Below, piece by piece: positions 19,339 to 30,620 of a stretch of 64,000 nucleotides of DNA. Under the pieces are notes generated by a model. It saw only the letters and a list, made by a program, of their open reading frames with translations. It was not told where the DNA came from and did no database searches. Position numbers and translations under genes: made by a program. The DNA comes from Huaxiibacter chinensis (GTDB taxonomy: Bacteria; Pseudomonadota; Gammaproteobacteria; Enterobacterales; Enterobacteriaceae), in contig NZ_JAJVHF010000016.1 in assembly GCF_022171985.1 (NCBI RefSeq), positions 16,074 to 80,073 on the forward strand, given 5' to 3'. The first letter of the stretch is position 1; every line of letters begins with the position of its first letter.

Positions 19339-20055
19339 TTATATCAGCGTGGTGAGGGATGCCAACCGCGAAATTTCCAGGTGAGGTAACAGGCGGCTGT
19401 CTGCGGTTTGCATCAGATCGGCATTTTCAGGCTTGATCCAGCATGCCTGCATCCCACAGCGGATCGCGCCTGCGACGTCAGTCGTGAGATCGTCACCCAC
19501 ATGTAAAATCTGCCCCAGCGGCAACGCCAGTTTTTCCGCAGCCAGATGATACATATCGTTAAAAGGCTTCGAACGCCCGTGCGGGCCTGCGCGCAACACG
19601 AACTCGAAATAGTCCCCCAGACCAAACAGCTCCGGTTGAGCATTACCATTGGTAATCGCCACCAGCGGCCACTTTTCTGCCAGCGTCTTCAGCGTGTCGT
19701 GCGTCTCTTGCGGGACGTCAATGCGGCTGCGCCACTTAGCAAAGTTCGCCATAGAGGCTTCGGCTCCCAGCGCCGCCTCTTGCGGACTGAGCCCTGCGTT
19801 CAGCATGGCCTGCTCCACGGCACGCCGACGCCATTCCGTCACGTCATGGTAGATGTCCGGCTCCGTCTCGCGTAATGCCTGACGCAAGCGCTGAAAATCG
19901 GTATTTTGCAGTGATTTCAACGAGGGATGATAGTTCTGCACAAAGGACAACGCTTCCTTTTCGGTCCGCAGGATCACCTGGCGGTTGTCATAAAGGGTGT
20001 CATCAAGATCGAAGGTCAAGGCAGAAATCTGACCTAAAGGGCGGTAAAAACGCAT
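19339..20055 (-). CDS. yigB: HAD phosphatase YigB (5-amino-6-(5-phospho-D-ribitylamino)uracil / FMN phosphatase)
   Basis: 238-residue HAD hydrolase, the E. coli length. Motif I is [10 protein letters not shown] near residue 15, motif II is ITNGN, the lysine lies in [10 protein letters not shown] and motif IV is [14 protein letters not shown]. coli YigB dephosphorylates the riboflavin precursor and FMN. Its ATG shares one base with the xerC stop (TAATG), indicating translational coupling in the dapF-yigA-xerC-yigB operon. Confidence 0.93.
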   Translation of the reverse strand: MRFYRPLGQISALTFDLDDTLYDNRQVILRTEKEALSFVQNYHPSLKSLQNTDFQRLRQALRETEPDIYHDVTEWRRRAVEQAMLNAGLSPQEAALGAEASMANFAKWRSRIDVPQETHDTLKTLAEKWPLVAITNGNAQPELFGLGDYFEFVLRAGPHGRSKPFNDMYHLAAEKLALPLGQILHVGDDLTTDVAGAIRCGMQACWIKPENADLMQTADSRLLPHLEISRLASLTTLI

Positions 20056-20957
20056 TATTTCCCCCGTTTGGCGCGTGGATGCGCCGAGTCATACACCGAA
20101 GCAAGGTGCTGAAAGTCTAAGTGGGTATAGATTTGGGTGGTCGATAAGTTGGCGTGGCCAAGCAATTCCTGTACGCCACGCAGATCGCCGCTGGATTCCA
20201 GCATGTGGGTGGCAAAGGAGTGGCGCAGCTTATGCGGATGCACATGGCTATTCAGTCCCTGCTTGATTCCCCATTCAGCGAAACGCTTTTGCACATTACG
20301 GGCAGAGATACGCTTGCCCAGTTTTGACAGAAACAGTGCGTTTTCCTCTGTGCCAAACAGGCCACGCAGATCCAGCCAGTGCTCTATCCAGGCCACCGCG
20401 TTGCGTCCGATCGGCAGACGACGCTCTTTGCTCCCCTTCCCCATCACCCACACTTCGCCGGTATCCATATCGAGATGTTTCAGATCCAGATTGACCAGCT
20501 CGGATAAACGCAGGCCAGCGCCATACATCACCTCAAGCATCGCCCTGTCGCGTACCGCGAGAGGATCGTTGAGATCGATATCCAGCAGACGGTTAACGTC
20601 ATCCACGTCGATATTTTTGGGCAGATGGCGCGGGGCTTTCGGTGTGGCTATCCCTTTCGCCGGGTTGGCTTTTAACGCGCCCTGGCTGACCAGCCAGTCA
20701 AAGAAACTGCGTAACGCCGAGAGGCGCAGCGCCAGGCTGGCAGGACCTAAGCCTTTACGTCGGCTTCGCACGACAAATCCACGCACGGTGGCGGCATCAC
20801 ACTGTTGCCAGCTTTTCAGACCCAGCTCGTCGGCAATCAGCATAATGGCATCAAGCTGACGCTGATAGTTCAGCAGAGTAATTGGGCTAAGCTGACGCTC
20901 AACGCCCAGGTAGCGCAGAAATCGCGCGACGTGGGTCGTCAGAAGAGAATCTGTCAT
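20055..20957 (-). CDS. xerC: site-specific tyrosine recombinase XerC
   Basis: 300 residues (298 in E. coli). An N-terminal SAM-like core-binding domain is followed by the catalytic domain. Catalytic residues by alignment are R150 (GAGLRLSEL), K174 (GKGSKERR), H242 and R245 ([10 protein letters not shown]), H268 ([11 protein letters not shown]) and Y277 (IYTHLD). With XerD and FtsK it resolves chromosome dimers at dif. It is coupled to yigA upstream (ATGA overlap) and yigB downstream. Confidence 0.98.
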   Translation of the reverse strand: MTDSLLTTHVARFLRYLGVERQLSPITLLNYQRQLDAIMLIADELGLKSWQQCDAATVRGFVVRSRRKGLGPASLALRLSALRSFFDWLVSQGALKANPAKGIATPKAPRHLPKNIDVDDVNRLLDIDLNDPLAVRDRAMLEVMYGAGLRLSELVNLDLKHLDMDTGEVWVMGKGSKERRLPIGRNAVAWIEHWLDLRGLFGTEENALFLSKLGKRISARNVQKRFAEWGIKQGLNSHVHPHKLRHSFATHMLESSGDLRGVQELLGHANLSTTQIYTHLDFQHLASVYDSAHPRAKRGK

Positions 20958-21661
20958 ACGCGCTCAATCCAGCGCTCCAGCAGCTCAGGCAACATCAGGG
21001 CAATTTCCTGCAATAAATGCGTGGCCTGGCCCTGCTCGTAGTGGTGCGGATCGCGGCTGGTAAAAAGCAGGACGCCCAAATCGCCGTCACGCCCCATCAG
21101 CGACATCGCCACGGAGCCAATCGCTTTGGCCTCTGGTAGCACCACCAGCAGTTCCGGTCCGTTCAGCGGGCCCAGGTAGTGATGCTCGTGTCCAAGACGC
21201 TGAATGCGCAGCGGTTCAAACGCCTGGCGGTTCAGCGCAAGATGGGTAAAGCCAGACGGTGCGCCAATGCGCCAGCGATCGGGGAACAGGCGAAGGGTTG
21301 CCCCGGCCAGCCCCAGCTCGCGCGCCCAGCGATGGAAACGACTGAGAAACTCCTCCAGGCTGTGGGCAGACGCCAGGCGGGCCTGCAAGTTCAGCAGACG
21401 ATAAAACAGGCTTTCGTTATTGCTGGCCTGCTCCATGAGCAACGTCATATTCTCTTCAAGCTGATTGATATGCTTGCGCGAGCGCGCCATGTGCCATTCA
21501 ACCAGCGACACGGTTTCGCGAACCGGATGCGGCACGCGCATCTGTTCGACCACGCGCGCATTACGAATAAAAAACGCAGGATTGTTCAGCAGATAATCAA
21601 CGACAGCCCGGTCGTCCAGCTCCGTCAATGTTTCCTGCAGTTCTTCCCCTGGTTGTTTCAT
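20954..21661 (-). CDS. yigA: DUF484 family protein YigA
   Basis: 235-residue DUF484 protein with a GAF-like fold. It begins [31 protein letters not shown], a pattern shared by the family, and has a predicted coiled coil near residues 75-100. Function is unknown. It lies between dapF and xerC with ATGA overlaps on both sides, a linkage conserved in gamma-proteobacteria. Confidence 0.92.
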   Translation of the reverse strand: MKQPGEELQETLTELDDRAVVDYLLNNPAFFIRNARVVEQMRVPHPVRETVSLVEWHMARSRKHINQLEENMTLLMEQASNNESLFYRLLNLQARLASAHSLEEFLSRFHRWARELGLAGATLRLFPDRWRIGAPSGFTHLALNRQAFEPLRIQRLGHEHHYLGPLNGPELLVVLPEAKAIGSVAMSLMGRDGDLGVLLFTSRDPHHYEQGQATHLLQEIALMLPELLERWIERV

Positions 21662-22482
21662 AGATGGATAAACCCGTCGTAGACATGTGCCGCCGGGCCA
21701 GTCATATACAGTGGATGACCCGGACCTTTCCAGGCGATATCAAGGCGACCGCCCGGTAATTCGACGCGAACCTCTTCTGCCAGTAACCCCTGAGAGATAC
21801 CGACAGCCACGGCCGCGCACGCGCCGCTGCCGCAGGCCCGCGTTTCGCCCGCACCGCGCTCATAAACGCGCAGGCGGATGTGTTCACGCTTCACTACCTG
21901 CATAAAACCGATATTCGCCCGCTCAGGGAAGCGCTCGTGGCTCTCCATGATTGGACCTAACGTCTCAACGGCTGCCGTGTCGACATCATCAACCTGAATT
22001 ACGCAGTGCGGATTGCCCATGGAAACCACGCCGCACAATACTGTTTGCTCGGCCGCGCGCATGATATAGGTCTTTTCCGCTTTGATAGCGCGAAAGGGGA
22101 TCGCCGACGGCTCAAAATTAGGTTCGCCCATGTTCACGCGAACCAGATCGTCATCGGTGACGCTAAGCACCATGCGTCCATTTGCCGTGCTGACGCGAAT
22201 ATCACGTTTGTTGGTAAGCCCTTTCAAGCGGACAAAACGGGCAAAACACCGTGCGCCATTGCCACACTGCGACACTTCGCTGCCGTCCGCATTGAAAATG
22301 CGATAGTGAAAATCGAGGTCGGGATCGTACGGAGGTTCGACCACCAGCAACTGATCAAATCCCACGCCCAGATGCCTGTCCGCCAGACGGCGGATCAGCT
22401 CCGGGGAAAAAAAGACATTCTGCGTTACCGCGTCGACGACCATAAAATCGTTACCAAGGCCATGCATTTTAGAGAACTGCAT
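21658..22482 (-). CDS. dapF: diaminopimelate epimerase
   Basis: 274 residues from the second of two adjacent ATGs (22482), which is better spaced from GGAG than the first (22485). It interconverts LL- and meso-diaminopimelate for peptidoglycan and lysine synthesis. The two catalytic cysteines are in the conserved CGNGARCF (near residue 73) and ACGSGACA (near 217) motifs. First gene of the dapF-yigA-xerC-yigB cluster, downstream of lptM. Confidence 0.97.
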   Translation of the reverse strand: MQFSKMHGLGNDFMVVDAVTQNVFFSPELIRRLADRHLGVGFDQLLVVEPPYDPDLDFHYRIFNADGSEVSQCGNGARCFARFVRLKGLTNKRDIRVSTANGRMVLSVTDDDLVRVNMGEPNFEPSAIPFRAIKAEKTYIMRAAEQTVLCGVVSMGNPHCVIQVDDVDTAAVETLGPIMESHERFPERANIGFMQVVKREHIRLRVYERGAGETRACGSGACAAVAVGISQGLLAEEVRVELPGGRLDIAWKGPGHPLYMTGPAAHVYDGFIHL

Positions 22483-22517
22483 CATCTACTCCATTGCGCG
22501 GGTACAGAACGTGATTA

Positions 22518-22721
22518 TCAGTAATTCACCTGGCTTGGGCCACCGTTATCACCGCGATCGTTACTGTCAGGCGTAGAGGATTCAATCTGACTGTTCACCG
22601 GTTTCGTGGGAGGCGGCGCTGTTTTATCCGCTGGCGGAAAATAAAGCGGTCCCTTCAGTCCACAGCCGGTCAGGCTAAAGAGGGTGGCGAGAACGGCAAG
22701 CGTTCGAAAAACGTTTTTCAT
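22518..22721 (-). CDS. lptM: LPS-assembly lipoprotein LptM (YifL)
   Basis: 67-residue lipoprotein with lipobox LTGC (C20) after a hydrophobic signal peptide, followed by GLKGPLYFPPADK and a low-complexity P/T/S/D tail ending PSQVNY. Same length as E. coli YifL/LptM, which binds the LptDE translocon and helps its oxidative maturation. It lies 36 bp upstream of dapF on the same strand. Confidence 0.93.
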   Translation of the reverse strand: MKNVFRTLAVLATLFSLTGCGLKGPLYFPPADKTAPPPTKPVNSQIESSTPDSNDRGDNGGPSQVNY

Positions 22722-22855
22722 TGTAGGTCGCTCGTAATTTCAATTCTGTTTCTATCATCGCAGGAGAAGACACAAAAGCAAGAGTTTGCCGCTTTCCTGC
22801 AACGGGAATTATTTAGCGTTATACTGCCGCCATCACGAAAAACAGGAACAACACC

Positions 22856-23176
22856 ATGAACGACAGTGAATTTCATCGCCTTGCTGATACCCTCTGGCAG
22901 ACCATCGAAGAGCGTCTGGACGACTGGGACGGCGACAGCGATATCGATTGTGAAATCAACGGCGGTATCCTGACGCTGACCTTTGAAAACGGCAGCAAAA
23001 TTATTATTAACCGTCAGGAGCCGCTGCACCAGGTCTGGCTGGCAGCGAAACAGGGCGGATACCATTTTGATCTGAAAGGCGACGAATGGGTGTGCGATCG
23101 TAGCGGCGTGACGTTCTGGGATCTGCTGGAGCAGGCCGCGACCACGCAGGCGGGAGAAAAGGTGAGCTTCCGTTAA
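22856..23176 (+). CDS. cyaY: frataxin homologue CyaY
   Basis: 106-residue frataxin-fold protein. The acidic N-terminal helix ([25 protein letters not shown]) binds iron and the IscS surface, and the sheet carries the conserved [20 protein letters not shown]. It regulates iron-sulfur cluster assembly. Divergent from lptM and convergent with cyaA. Confidence 0.97.
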   Translation: MNDSEFHRLADTLWQTIEERLDDWDGDSDIDCEINGGILTLTFENGSKIIINRQEPLHQVWLAAKQGGYHFDLKGDEWVCDRSGVTFWDLLEQAATTQAGEKVSFR

Positions 23177-23185
23177 GGTTTACGT

Positions 23186-23243
23186 CTAAAGGCGCTTCGC
23201 TTATCGGGCTAGCCCCGGTAAGCGCAGCGCCACCGGGCTAACG
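23186..23243. repeat. BIME-like paired REP units between cyaY and cyaA
   Basis: Two REP-like units face each other: AAAGGCGCTTCGCTTATCGGGCT and then GCCCCGGTAAGCGCAGCGCC with ACCGGGCT. They fill the gap between the convergent cyaY and cyaA stops, a typical location for BIMEs. Confidence 0.7.
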
Positions 23244-23246
23244 AGT

Positions 23247-25790
23247 TCAGGAGAAATACTGCTGAAGCAGCGGTGACGCATCCTGATTGGCCGGGACCGC
23301 ATGGGCAATGGCCTGCGTACGGAACGGAATCACCTGGGCACGCCCGTCAACTTTCACAATCTGATAAAACTGCGGCAGGTTGAAGTTGATAAAGCTGGAG
23401 CCATAGGTGAAACGATCGTGCGACGAAGAGTAGAAACGGCTCACGTCGCGTACCAGCTCCTCTTTGCTGCCTTCACAGTGGTGATAGACCTCAGCACGGT
23501 TCGTTTCGTCCAGAATGTATATATTGAATCCGGTTTCGTCGTCCGCTTCTTCAAAGAAGAACTGAATGATCCCCTCACTGGCGTAACCATCAACAACCTG
23601 CGGCAGACGGACAGGGTTGGTTTCAACCTGAACAGACAAGCCATGCAGCTTGTTGTGCGAAATCGCGCCGTAGAATTCGATAGCGTTTTCCAGCTTCTGC
23701 ACCGACACGTTAAGGCGTTCAAAGAACAGGCCCCAGGTCTGTCCGGAGACGCGTAGCGCTTTGAAACGCCCGGTTTCCTGACGGGTACTTGAAAGACGAA
23801 GATCGATACACTCCGACACCAGCTGCTGCACGCGCGTGCGAATCAGGCCACGCAGATGCTGGCTATAGCAGAAGACTTCCACGCTATCCGGCGGTGCGGC
23901 GTCCTGGTGCATCTTACCGAGAATGGTTTTCAGCGCTTCAATCATCGCCTGCTCGCCGTTAAAGTGCAGCGTACGCACTTCATTCCACGAGTTGCGATAG
24001 AGAAGATCGACGCTACCCACCAGGCAATTTTGCTGCTCACCAAAGCTAAAGACGTCCAGCTTACGGAAATCAAAATGCACCACCTGATTACGAAACGCCG
24101 TGGTCGGGTCGTATTCCAGGTTGACGATAATCGCCAGATGACGAATTTCGCAGGGGCTGTACAGGGCTTTTGGCGTTGGCGCCGGCAGACGCAGCGGGAA
24201 GTGGTGCGATACGTCAGCGACCATCTCCTGCAGCTTGGCTAAATCCACCACGTCGTTGCCTTTGACAAACAGGCGCGTGCGCGACGTCAGTAAACCGTTA
24301 AACCAGGCCCAGGCCACCAGCTTGTTCAGATACCGGTTATATTCCAGTGGCTGATGGCTGATGATGGAGTCCATGCTCGGAGAACGGTTGTACAAATACC
24401 ACCCGGTGCGGTTTGCCCGGCCCGGTGGCACATAGATGAAGGTCAGGTTCGGTTCTGACAGGTCAGGTGAAATCTGAGGGTTTACCAGAGTCACTTTCCC
24501 CGGTAACGCTTCAAACGCGGCGTACAGTTTACGGGTCAGAACCCCGATATCCTGCGGACTGGCGGACACGCTTAAGTTGTTGCGGCGCGCAAAGCGGATC
24601 AGATTACGGTAGCTCTGCATCATGGCATCGAGCAATTCGTTGTGCGCTTCTCGCACCTGATCGATTTTCCAGTTCGCGCGGTTGTCGAGCATCGCCAGAC
24701 GCTCTTCGTCCCAGCCCCACTCTTTCACCAGCTGGCTCACCACTTCGCGACGCCAGCCAACGCAGGCGCGTTCGCGACTGAGTTTTTCACACACTTTCAG
24801 GTAGAAACAGCGGCGGACCAGATCGAGACGCGTCGGGTCATCAATCGCTTTCAGGTATTCGGTCACGCGTTCCAGCATCATGCAGTAAGCATCAAGGCCA
24901 TAAGAGACGATCTCGCCATCGTGCAGACGCTGTTTAATGTCTTTTGCCAGCAGGCGCGGCGTGGGGTATTCCCACGAGTAGGCTTCGAGCAGCAGCGTTT
25001 TTAATACCGCTTTATACGGTGAATCGATACTTTTGTAGAGCTGCCACAGGCTCGCGCCAAAATACTCTTCCGCAGAGAGCAAGCTTAAGCCGCCAAGGTC
25101 GAGCCACTCGTTAGGGGTTAATACACCCTGCGAGTAAAGCGACATGACGTAATCGTCGTAATGCTCTTCTTCATCGCACGGCACCATATTCCACAGAATA
25201 CGCTTCCCGGCCAGGCGAACGGCAGTACGGTAAAATTCATCGAGTAATAAGATGTGCTGGGTCGAGCCGCAGTCTTCGCCACCCAGACTGCCGCTTTCAT
25301 TATGGCGGAAACGGTTTTCATCGATCAGGAAGAAGCTGACTTCCACGCCGAGTGAGGCCGCCCAGCTTTCCAGCAGGCTACATTTACGCTGCAGCAGCTG
25401 GCGCTCTTCGTTATCGAGCCAGGACTGATGGCAGACCCAGATATCCAGGTCAGAAGAGCAGCTTTGTCCTACGGAGGAGGTGCTTCCCATGGTGTAGACG
25501 CCGGTAATCGGCAACTCACCCTTAGGCGACTCTTGTGGAGGAAGGCCGCGGAAGAGCTCAAGCTCAGTAAGGTAGTGCTGTTGGGTTTCATCAGGCGTGT
25601 AGATGCAAATGCCCCTGGGAACGTTACCGTCAAGGTAACCCGGCATGAGCGGATGATGGTAGTGCAATAATGTTGGCAGCAGACTGTAAACCTGTTGGAA
25701 AGCAGGTCCCATGGCAGCAAGCGCGCGATCCACGCGCAGTTGATTTATGGCATCCAGTCTCTGTTTCAGAGTCTCAATATAGAGGTACAA
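23247..25790 (-). CDS. cyaA: class I adenylate cyclase
   Basis: 847 residues (848 in E. coli). It makes cyclic AMP, the co-effector of CRP. The catalytic domain has the nucleotidyltransferase signature [18 protein letters not shown] with D114 and D116. The C-terminal half is the regulatory region that responds to the phosphotransferase system. The start codon is TTG at 25790-25788 with AGGCG upstream, as in E. coli where the UUG limits synthesis. A CRP site lies upstream. Confidence 0.98.
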   Translation of the reverse strand: MYLYIETLKQRLDAINQLRVDRALAAMGPAFQQVYSLLPTLLHYHHPLMPGYLDGNVPRGICIYTPDETQQHYLTELELFRGLPPQESPKGELPITGVYTMGSTSSVGQSCSSDLDIWVCHQSWLDNEERQLLQRKCSLLESWAASLGVEVSFFLIDENRFRHNESGSLGGEDCGSTQHILLLDEFYRTAVRLAGKRILWNMVPCDEEEHYDDYVMSLYSQGVLTPNEWLDLGGLSLLSAEEYFGASLWQLYKSIDSPYKAVLKTLLLEAYSWEYPTPRLLAKDIKQRLHDGEIVSYGLDAYCMMLERVTEYLKAIDDPTRLDLVRRCFYLKVCEKLSRERACVGWRREVVSQLVKEWGWDEERLAMLDNRANWKIDQVREAHNELLDAMMQSYRNLIRFARRNNLSVSASPQDIGVLTRKLYAAFEALPGKVTLVNPQISPDLSEPNLTFIYVPPGRANRTGWYLYNRSPSMDSIISHQPLEYNRYLNKLVAWAWFNGLLTSRTRLFVKGNDVVDLAKLQEMVADVSHHFPLRLPAPTPKALYSPCEIRHLAIIVNLEYDPTTAFRNQVVHFDFRKLDVFSFGEQQNCLVGSVDLLYRNSWNEVRTLHFNGEQAMIEALKTILGKMHQDAAPPDSVEVFCYSQHLRGLIRTRVQQLVSECIDLRLSSTRQETGRFKALRVSGQTWGLFFERLNVSVQKLENAIEFYGAISHNKLHGLSVQVETNPVRLPQVVDGYASEGIIQFFFEEADDETGFNIYILDETNRAEVYHHCEGSKEELVRDVSRFYSSSHDRFTYGSSFINFNLPQFYQIVKVDGRAQVIPFRTQAIAHAVPANQDASPLLQQYFS

Positions 25791-25929
25791 GACATATCGC
25801 CTGATGTTTCCGGACGTGGCAATCGTTCAGTACAGCGAAGGATTACGGGCCCGCAGTATTTCAAAAAATAACCGTTACCCTTTTTCGTCCTCATCTTTTT
25901 AGCGCGACAGACGAAAAAATGGTCTAAAA

Positions 25930-25945
25930 CGTGATCAATTTAACA
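25930..25945 (-). promoter_or_regulatory. CRP site in the cyaA promoter region
   Basis: On the minus strand TGTTAAATTGATCACG resembles the CRP consensus and matches the E. coli cyaA P2 operator as I know it, where cAMP-CRP represses. The 25791-26137 stretch around it carries the divergent cyaA and hemC promoters; I see no gene in it. Confidence 0.7.
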
Positions 25946-26137
25946 CCTTGCCGATTGACCGTAAAGAAAGATGCGCTACATACAAGTGTAGCACCGTTCT
26001 GAACGTGTAAATTCCTGAATACGGCTGCGGACGACCTGAGTGCCTCCTTGTCCCGCTTTCCCTCATGGTCCGTAAAACTGCCATCCCAGAGTCAACAATG
26101 TTAGGATGGGTAGTGGACGATAATGACGGTAACAAGC

Positions 26138-27079
26138 ATGTTAGACAATGTTTTGAGAATTGCCACACGCCAAAGCCCTCTCGCGCTCTGGCAGGCACAC
26201 TATGTTAAGCAGCGCCTCGAAGCCTGCCATCCGGGACTGTCCGTTGAACTGGTTCCGATGGTGACCCGCGGCGATGTGATTCTGGATACGCCCCTCGCAA
26301 AAGTGGGTGGAAAAGGGTTGTTTGTCAAAGAGCTGGAAACAGCATTGCTTGATAACCGCGCCGATATCGCCGTCCATTCTATGAAAGATGTGCCTGTCGA
26401 ATTCCCTGAAGGGCTGGGCCTGGTCACCATCTGCGAGCGTGAAGATCCGCGCGATGCCTTTGTTTCTAATCGCTACGCTTCACTGGATGACTTACCGGTG
26501 GGCAGCGTAATTGGCACGTCAAGTTTACGTCGTCAATGTCAGCTGGCAGAACGCCGTCCGGATCTGATCATTCGTTCCCTGCGTGGGAACGTTGGCACCC
26601 GTCTGGGTAAGCTCGACAACGGCGATTACGATGCCATTATTCTGGCGGTGGCGGGGTTAAAGCGTCTTGAACTCGAATCACGTATTCGCGTGGCCATGCC
26701 GCCAGAGCTTTCGCTTCCGGCCGTGGGACAAGGCGCGGTCGGGATTGAGTGCCGCCTCGATGATGCGCGCACCCGTGAGCTTCTCGCCCCCTTGAATCAC
26801 GCCGAAACCAGTATTCGCGTAAAAGCGGAGCGTGCCATGAATACGCGCCTTGAGGGCGGCTGTCAGGTACCGATTGGCAGCTACGCGGAGCTTATCGACG
26901 GTGAGCTGTGGCTGCGCGCGCTGGTTGGCGCGCCGGACGGGTCACAGATGGTGCGCGGTGAGCGTCGCGGTGCGCCGCAGGATGCCGAAGCACTGGGTAT
27001 TTCGCTGGCAGAAGAGCTTCTGGATAAGGGCGCGCGCGAAATCCTGGCCGACGTCTATAACGGAGAACCCCCAGCATGA
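26138..27079 (+). CDS. hemC: hydroxymethylbilane synthase (porphobilinogen deaminase)
   Basis: 313 residues from the ATG at 26138 ([19 protein letters not shown]); an ATG 15 nt upstream is also open. It joins four porphobilinogens to hydroxymethylbilane. The dipyrromethane cofactor cysteine is C242 (GGCQVP) and the catalytic aspartate is D84 (HSMKDVP). First gene of hemCDXY; the stop overlaps the hemD start (ATGA). Confidence 0.97.
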   Translation: MLDNVLRIATRQSPLALWQAHYVKQRLEACHPGLSVELVPMVTRGDVILDTPLAKVGGKGLFVKELETALLDNRADIAVHSMKDVPVEFPEGLGLVTICEREDPRDAFVSNRYASLDDLPVGSVIGTSSLRRQCQLAERRPDLIIRSLRGNVGTRLGKLDNGDYDAIILAVAGLKRLELESRIRVAMPPELSLPAVGQGAVGIECRLDDARTRELLAPLNHAETSIRVKAERAMNTRLEGGCQVPIGSYAELIDGELWLRALVGAPDGSQMVRGERRGAPQDAEALGISLAEELLDKGAREILADVYNGEPPA

Positions 27080-27816
27080 GTATCCTCGTCACTCGCCCTT
27101 CTCCCGCGGGAGACCAATTAGTGAGCCGTCTGCGCGCACTGGGGCTGGTGGCCTGGCGCTTTCCGCTGATTGAGTTTGCCCCTGGTCGGGAGCTTCCCGC
27201 GCTGACCGACCACCTCCATTCTCTGCAGGAGGGTGATTTAGTTTTTGCTCTGTCCCAGCACGCTGTGGAATTTGCCCACGCGCAGCTGTTGCAGGAGGGG
27301 CATACCTGGCCAACTGACCCGCGCTATTTTGCTATCGGGCGCACCACGGCCCTGGCCTTACATACCGTTAGCGGCATTCATGTTCACTACCCGTTAGATC
27401 GGGAAATCAGTGAAGTCTTGCTACAATTACCTGAATTACAAACCGTTGCCGGAAAACGTGCATTAGTATTACGCGGCAACGGTGGACGTGAATTGCTGGG
27501 CGATACGTTGCGTCAGCGCGGCGCCAGCGTAACGTTTTGTGAATGTTATCAACGTTGTGAAAAGCATTACGACGGAGCAGAAGAGGCAATGCGCTGGCAT
27601 AACCGTGGCGTGAATACGCTGGTGGTCACCAGCGGTGAAATGCTGCAACAGCTCTGGTCACTGATCCCACAATGGTATCGGGAAAACTGGTTACTCCGCT
27701 GTCGGCTATGGGTCGTCAGCGAGCGTCTGGCGAACCTTGCCCGGGAACTGGGCTGGAAAGATATTCGGATCGCTGATAACGCCGACAACGATGCGCTGCT
27801 GCGCGCATTACAATAA
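27076..27816 (+). CDS. hemD: uroporphyrinogen-III synthase
   Basis: 246 residues (E. coli length). It cyclises hydroxymethylbilane with inversion of ring D. The two-domain fold shows the N-terminal [10 protein letters not shown] and the conserved VVTSGEML in the second domain; the family is weakly conserved overall. Coupled to hemC by a 4-bp overlap and followed 20 bp later by hemX. Confidence 0.95.
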   Translation: MSILVTRPSPAGDQLVSRLRALGLVAWRFPLIEFAPGRELPALTDHLHSLQEGDLVFALSQHAVEFAHAQLLQEGHTWPTDPRYFAIGRTTALALHTVSGIHVHYPLDREISEVLLQLPELQTVAGKRALVLRGNGGRELLGDTLRQRGASVTFCECYQRCEKHYDGAEEAMRWHNRGVNTLVVTSGEMLQQLWSLIPQWYRENWLLRCRLWVVSERLANLARELGWKDIRIADNADNDALLRALQ

Positions 27817-27836
27817 CTCTCAAATGGGAAGCCATA

Positions 27837-29021
27837 ATGACGGAACAAGAAAAAACCTCCGCCGTGGTTGAAGAGACCAGGGAGACTGTGGATATTACGC
27901 CACAGCCAGAGACGACTGAGAAAACCGCTGAGAAAAAAAACGGCAATAAAACCAGCCTGGCATTAAGCGCCATCGCTATCGCCATTGCGCTGGCAGCAGG
28001 CGTGGGTCTGTATGGTCTTGTGAAGCAACAGGGTTCCAGTCTGACAACCACCAGCGATGCATTAGTCACTCAACTCACCGCCCTGCAAAAAGCGCAGGAG
28101 ACGCAGAAAACCGAGCTGGAAGGTGTTATCAAGCAACAGGCTGAACAGCTTGCACAAGCCGATAAAAAGCAGGAAGAGCTGACAAAGCAACTGGACGAAG
28201 TGCAGCAAAAAGTGGCGACCATTTCCGGAACGGATGCCAAAACCTGGCTCCTCTCTCAGGCCGACTTCCTGGTCAAGCTGGCCGGACGCAAATTGTGGAG
28301 CGATCAGGACGTCACGACCGCAGCTGCCCTGCTTAAAAGCGCGGACGCCAGCCTGGCAGACATGAACGATCCAAGCCTGATTACGGCGCGACGCGCCATT
28401 ACCGAAGATATCACCAGCCTCTCCGCCGTCTCTCAGGTGGATTACGACGGCATTATCCTTAAGGTCAATCAGCTGTCGAACCAGATTGATAACCTGCGTC
28501 TGGCCGATAATAACGACGATGATGCGCCGATGGATTCTGACGGCACGGAGTTGTCCAGCTCACTGAGCGAGTGGCGTATCAATCTGCAAAAAAGCTGGCA
28601 GAACTTTATGGACAGCTTTATTACGGTGCGTCGTCGTGACGAAACCGCCGTTCCGCTGCTGGCACCTAATCAGGATGTTTACCTGCGCGAAAATATCCGC
28701 GCTCGTCTTCTGGTCGCCGCACAGGCCGTTCCACGCCATCAGGAAGAGACCTACAAACAGGCGCTGGATAACGTCTCCACCTGGGTTCGCGCCTATTACG
28801 ATACCAGTGATGCCTCCACCGCTGCGTTCCTGGATGATATCGATAAGCTGAGCCAACAAAACATCACCATGGATGTGCCGGATAAACTCGCCAGCCAGCC
28901 GATACTGGAGAAGCTGATGCAAACCCGCGTGCGTAATCTGCTGGCGCAGCCTGGCGTAGCGGCGGAAGCGTCGCCTGCGGCAGCTGAACCCGCCCCTGAA
29001 AGCGCACCTCAAGGAGAGTAA
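27837..29021 (+). CDS. hemX: HemX, membrane protein of the haem operon
   Basis: 394 residues. A short cytoplasmic acidic/basic N-terminus, one transmembrane helix at about residues 41-63, then a coiled coil ([18 protein letters not shown]) and a periplasmic helical domain ending in an Ala/Pro/Glu tail. It is annotated in older databases as a putative uroporphyrinogen-III methyltransferase, but no SAM-binding motif is visible, so that activity is doubtful. Second to last gene of hemCDXY. Confidence 0.92.
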   Translation: MTEQEKTSAVVEETRETVDITPQPETTEKTAEKKNGNKTSLALSAIAIAIALAAGVGLYGLVKQQGSSLTTTSDALVTQLTALQKAQETQKTELEGVIKQQAEQLAQADKKQEELTKQLDEVQQKVATISGTDAKTWLLSQADFLVKLAGRKLWSDQDVTTAAALLKSADASLADMNDPSLITARRAITEDITSLSAVSQVDYDGIILKVNQLSNQIDNLRLADNNDDDAPMDSDGTELSSSLSEWRINLQKSWQNFMDSFITVRRRDETAVPLLAPNQDVYLRENIRARLLVAAQAVPRHQEETYKQALDNVSTWVRAYYDTSDASTAAFLDDIDKLSQQNITMDVPDKLASQPILEKLMQTRVRNLLAQPGVAAEASPAAAEPAPESAPQGE

Positions 29022-29023
29022 AC

Positions 29024-30220
29024 ATGTTAAAAGTCTTATTACTCTTCTTATTGTTGATCGCCGGGATCGTCCTTGGCCCTATGCTGGCGGGTCATCAGGG
29101 TTACGTCCTGATTCAGACGGACAACTACAATATCGAAACCAGCGTGACCGGTCTGGCGATCATTTTGATCCTGACCATGGTAGTGCTGTTTGCGATCGAA
29201 TGGATCCTGCGACGTCTTTTCCGTACCGGGGCGCACACCCGGGGCTGGTTTGTCGGTCGTAAACGCCGTCGCGCGCGCAAGCAAACCGAGCAGGCACTGC
29301 TGAAGCTGGCAGAAGGCGATTATCAGCAGGTTGAAAAGCTGATGTCGAAAAACGCCGATCACGCTGAACAGCCGGTGGTGAATTATCTTCTGGCCGCCGA
29401 GGCCGCCCAGCAGCGCGGCGATGAAGCACGGGCAAATCAGCATCTGGAACGTGCTTCTGAACTGGCTACCAAAGATCCTATTCCGGTTGAAATCACCCGG
29501 GTGCGTTTGCAGCTGGCGCGTAATGAAGACCACGCTGCCCGTCATGGCGTTGACCGCCTGCTGGAGATCACCCCACGCCATCCGGAAGTGCTGCGTCTTG
29601 CCGAGCAAGCGTACATTCGCACCGGCGCCTGGGGATCGCTTCTGGATATTATTCCTTCTATGGCAAAAGCGGATGTCGGGGATGACGACCACCGCGATGC
29701 GTTGCAGCGTCAGGCATGGATTGGCCTGATGGATCAAGCGCGTGCTGATTCAGGCAGCGATGGATTAAAAGCCTGGTGGAAAAACCAGAGCCGTAAGACG
29801 CGTCAGCAGGTTCCTTTGCAGGTCGCCATGGCAGAACACCTGATTGAGTGTGACGATCATGACACTGCGCAGGAAATCATCCTGGACGGTCTTAAGCGTC
29901 AGTATGATGACCGCCTGGTGATGATCATTCCGCGACTTAAAACCAATAATCCAGAGCAGATGGAAAAGATGCTGCGTCAGCAGATCAAAAACGTGGGCGA
30001 TCGCCCATTACTGTGGAGCACGCTGGGCCAGTCGCTGATGAAGCACGGTGAATGGCAGGAGGCGAGCCTTGCCTTCCGCGCCGCGCTGAAGCAACGTGCC
30101 GATGCGTTTGATTACGCGTGGCTGGCTGATTCTTTGGACAGGCAGCACAAGCCGGAAGAGGCTGCCGCGATGCGTCGCGACGGTTTACTCCTGACCCTGC
30201 AGAACAATCCTCCGCAGTAA
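29024..30220 (+). CDS. hemY: HemY, TPR-containing inner membrane protein
   Basis: 398 residues. Two N-terminal transmembrane helices (about 3-22 and 41-62) are followed by basic residues and a tetratricopeptide region (for example NYLLAAEAAQQRGDEARAN and HPEVLRLAEQAYIRTGAW). It is not the protoporphyrinogen oxidase also called HemY in Gram-positives. Its exact role in haem metabolism is unsettled. It begins 2 bp after the hemX stop. Confidence 0.93.
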   Translation: MLKVLLLFLLLIAGIVLGPMLAGHQGYVLIQTDNYNIETSVTGLAIILILTMVVLFAIEWILRRLFRTGAHTRGWFVGRKRRRARKQTEQALLKLAEGDYQQVEKLMSKNADHAEQPVVNYLLAAEAAQQRGDEARANQHLERASELATKDPIPVEITRVRLQLARNEDHAARHGVDRLLEITPRHPEVLRLAEQAYIRTGAWGSLLDIIPSMAKADVGDDDHRDALQRQAWIGLMDQARADSGSDGLKAWWKNQSRKTRQQVPLQVAMAEHLIECDDHDTAQEIILDGLKRQYDDRLVMIIPRLKTNNPEQMEKMLRQQIKNVGDRPLLWSTLGQSLMKHGEWQEASLAFRAALKQRADAFDYAWLADSLDRQHKPEEAAAMRRDGLLLTLQNNPPQ

Positions 30221-30234
30221 TCCTCTTGTTTGAT

Positions 30235-30272
30235 ACCCGGCGGCACTCCCCTGCCGGGTCATTCCTCTCTCT
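30235..30272 (+). terminator. probable hemY terminator
   Basis: A 7-bp stem ACCCGGC/GCCGGGT (30235-30241 with 30253-30259) is followed by a pyrimidine-rich but not pure-T tail. It lies 15 bp after the hemY stop and before the convergent glmZ 3' end. Confidence 0.55.
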
Positions 30273-30283
30273 GTTTCAGACAT

Positions 30284-30487
30284 AAAAAAACGCCTGCTTA
30301 AAAAAGCAGGCGTTAAACAGGTCTGTTTGACAACATATTTGGTGCTTCACTCAACGTTGTGTCCATGGTGTTTGATGAGGCCGTAGCGACATCTGTCTGT
30401 GGACGATAAGCACCGTAAATTGGCTCTGCGTCATTCCTGGGCATATGAGGCACTAAGGCGAACATAAAAGGTGGAATGAGCATCTAC
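30284..30487 (-). ncRNA. glmZ: small regulatory RNA GlmZ
   Basis: The minus strand from 30487 reads GTAGATGCTCATTCC, then contains blocks that match E. coli GlmZ as I know it: ATGTTCGCCTTAGTGCC, GGAATGACGCAGAGCC, ACGGTGCTTATCGTCCAC, ACCATGGACACAACGTTGAG and AACAGACCTG. It ends in a strong intrinsic terminator (stem 30290-30299/30304-30313, then seven Ts). GlmZ activates glmS translation with Hfq and is controlled by RapZ and GlmY. Length is about 204 nt (about 207 in E. coli). It lies between hemY and the proM tRNA. Confidence 0.93.
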
Positions 30488-30491
30488 ACCG

Positions 30492-30514
30492 ATATTATTG
30501 CACGATACATGCCA
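30492..30514 (-). promoter_or_regulatory. overlapping sigma54 / sigma70 promoter of glmZ
   Basis: On the minus strand TGGCATGTATCGTGCA has the -24/-12 layout of a sigma54 promoter, with the GC 13 nt from the RNA 5' end. TAATAT (complement of 30492-30497) overlaps as a sigma70 -10 element. Overlapping promoters of this kind are known for glmZ and glmY in Enterobacteriaceae. Confidence 0.7.
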
Positions 30515-30620
30515 ACTTAACACGCAGAACTTTTACATAACGCAACATTTTAAGATAAAAGGAAATTTCACCAGTAAGACTCTGCTTAGACAGGATCTTA
30601 TGCCACAGGCGTAACGAAAG

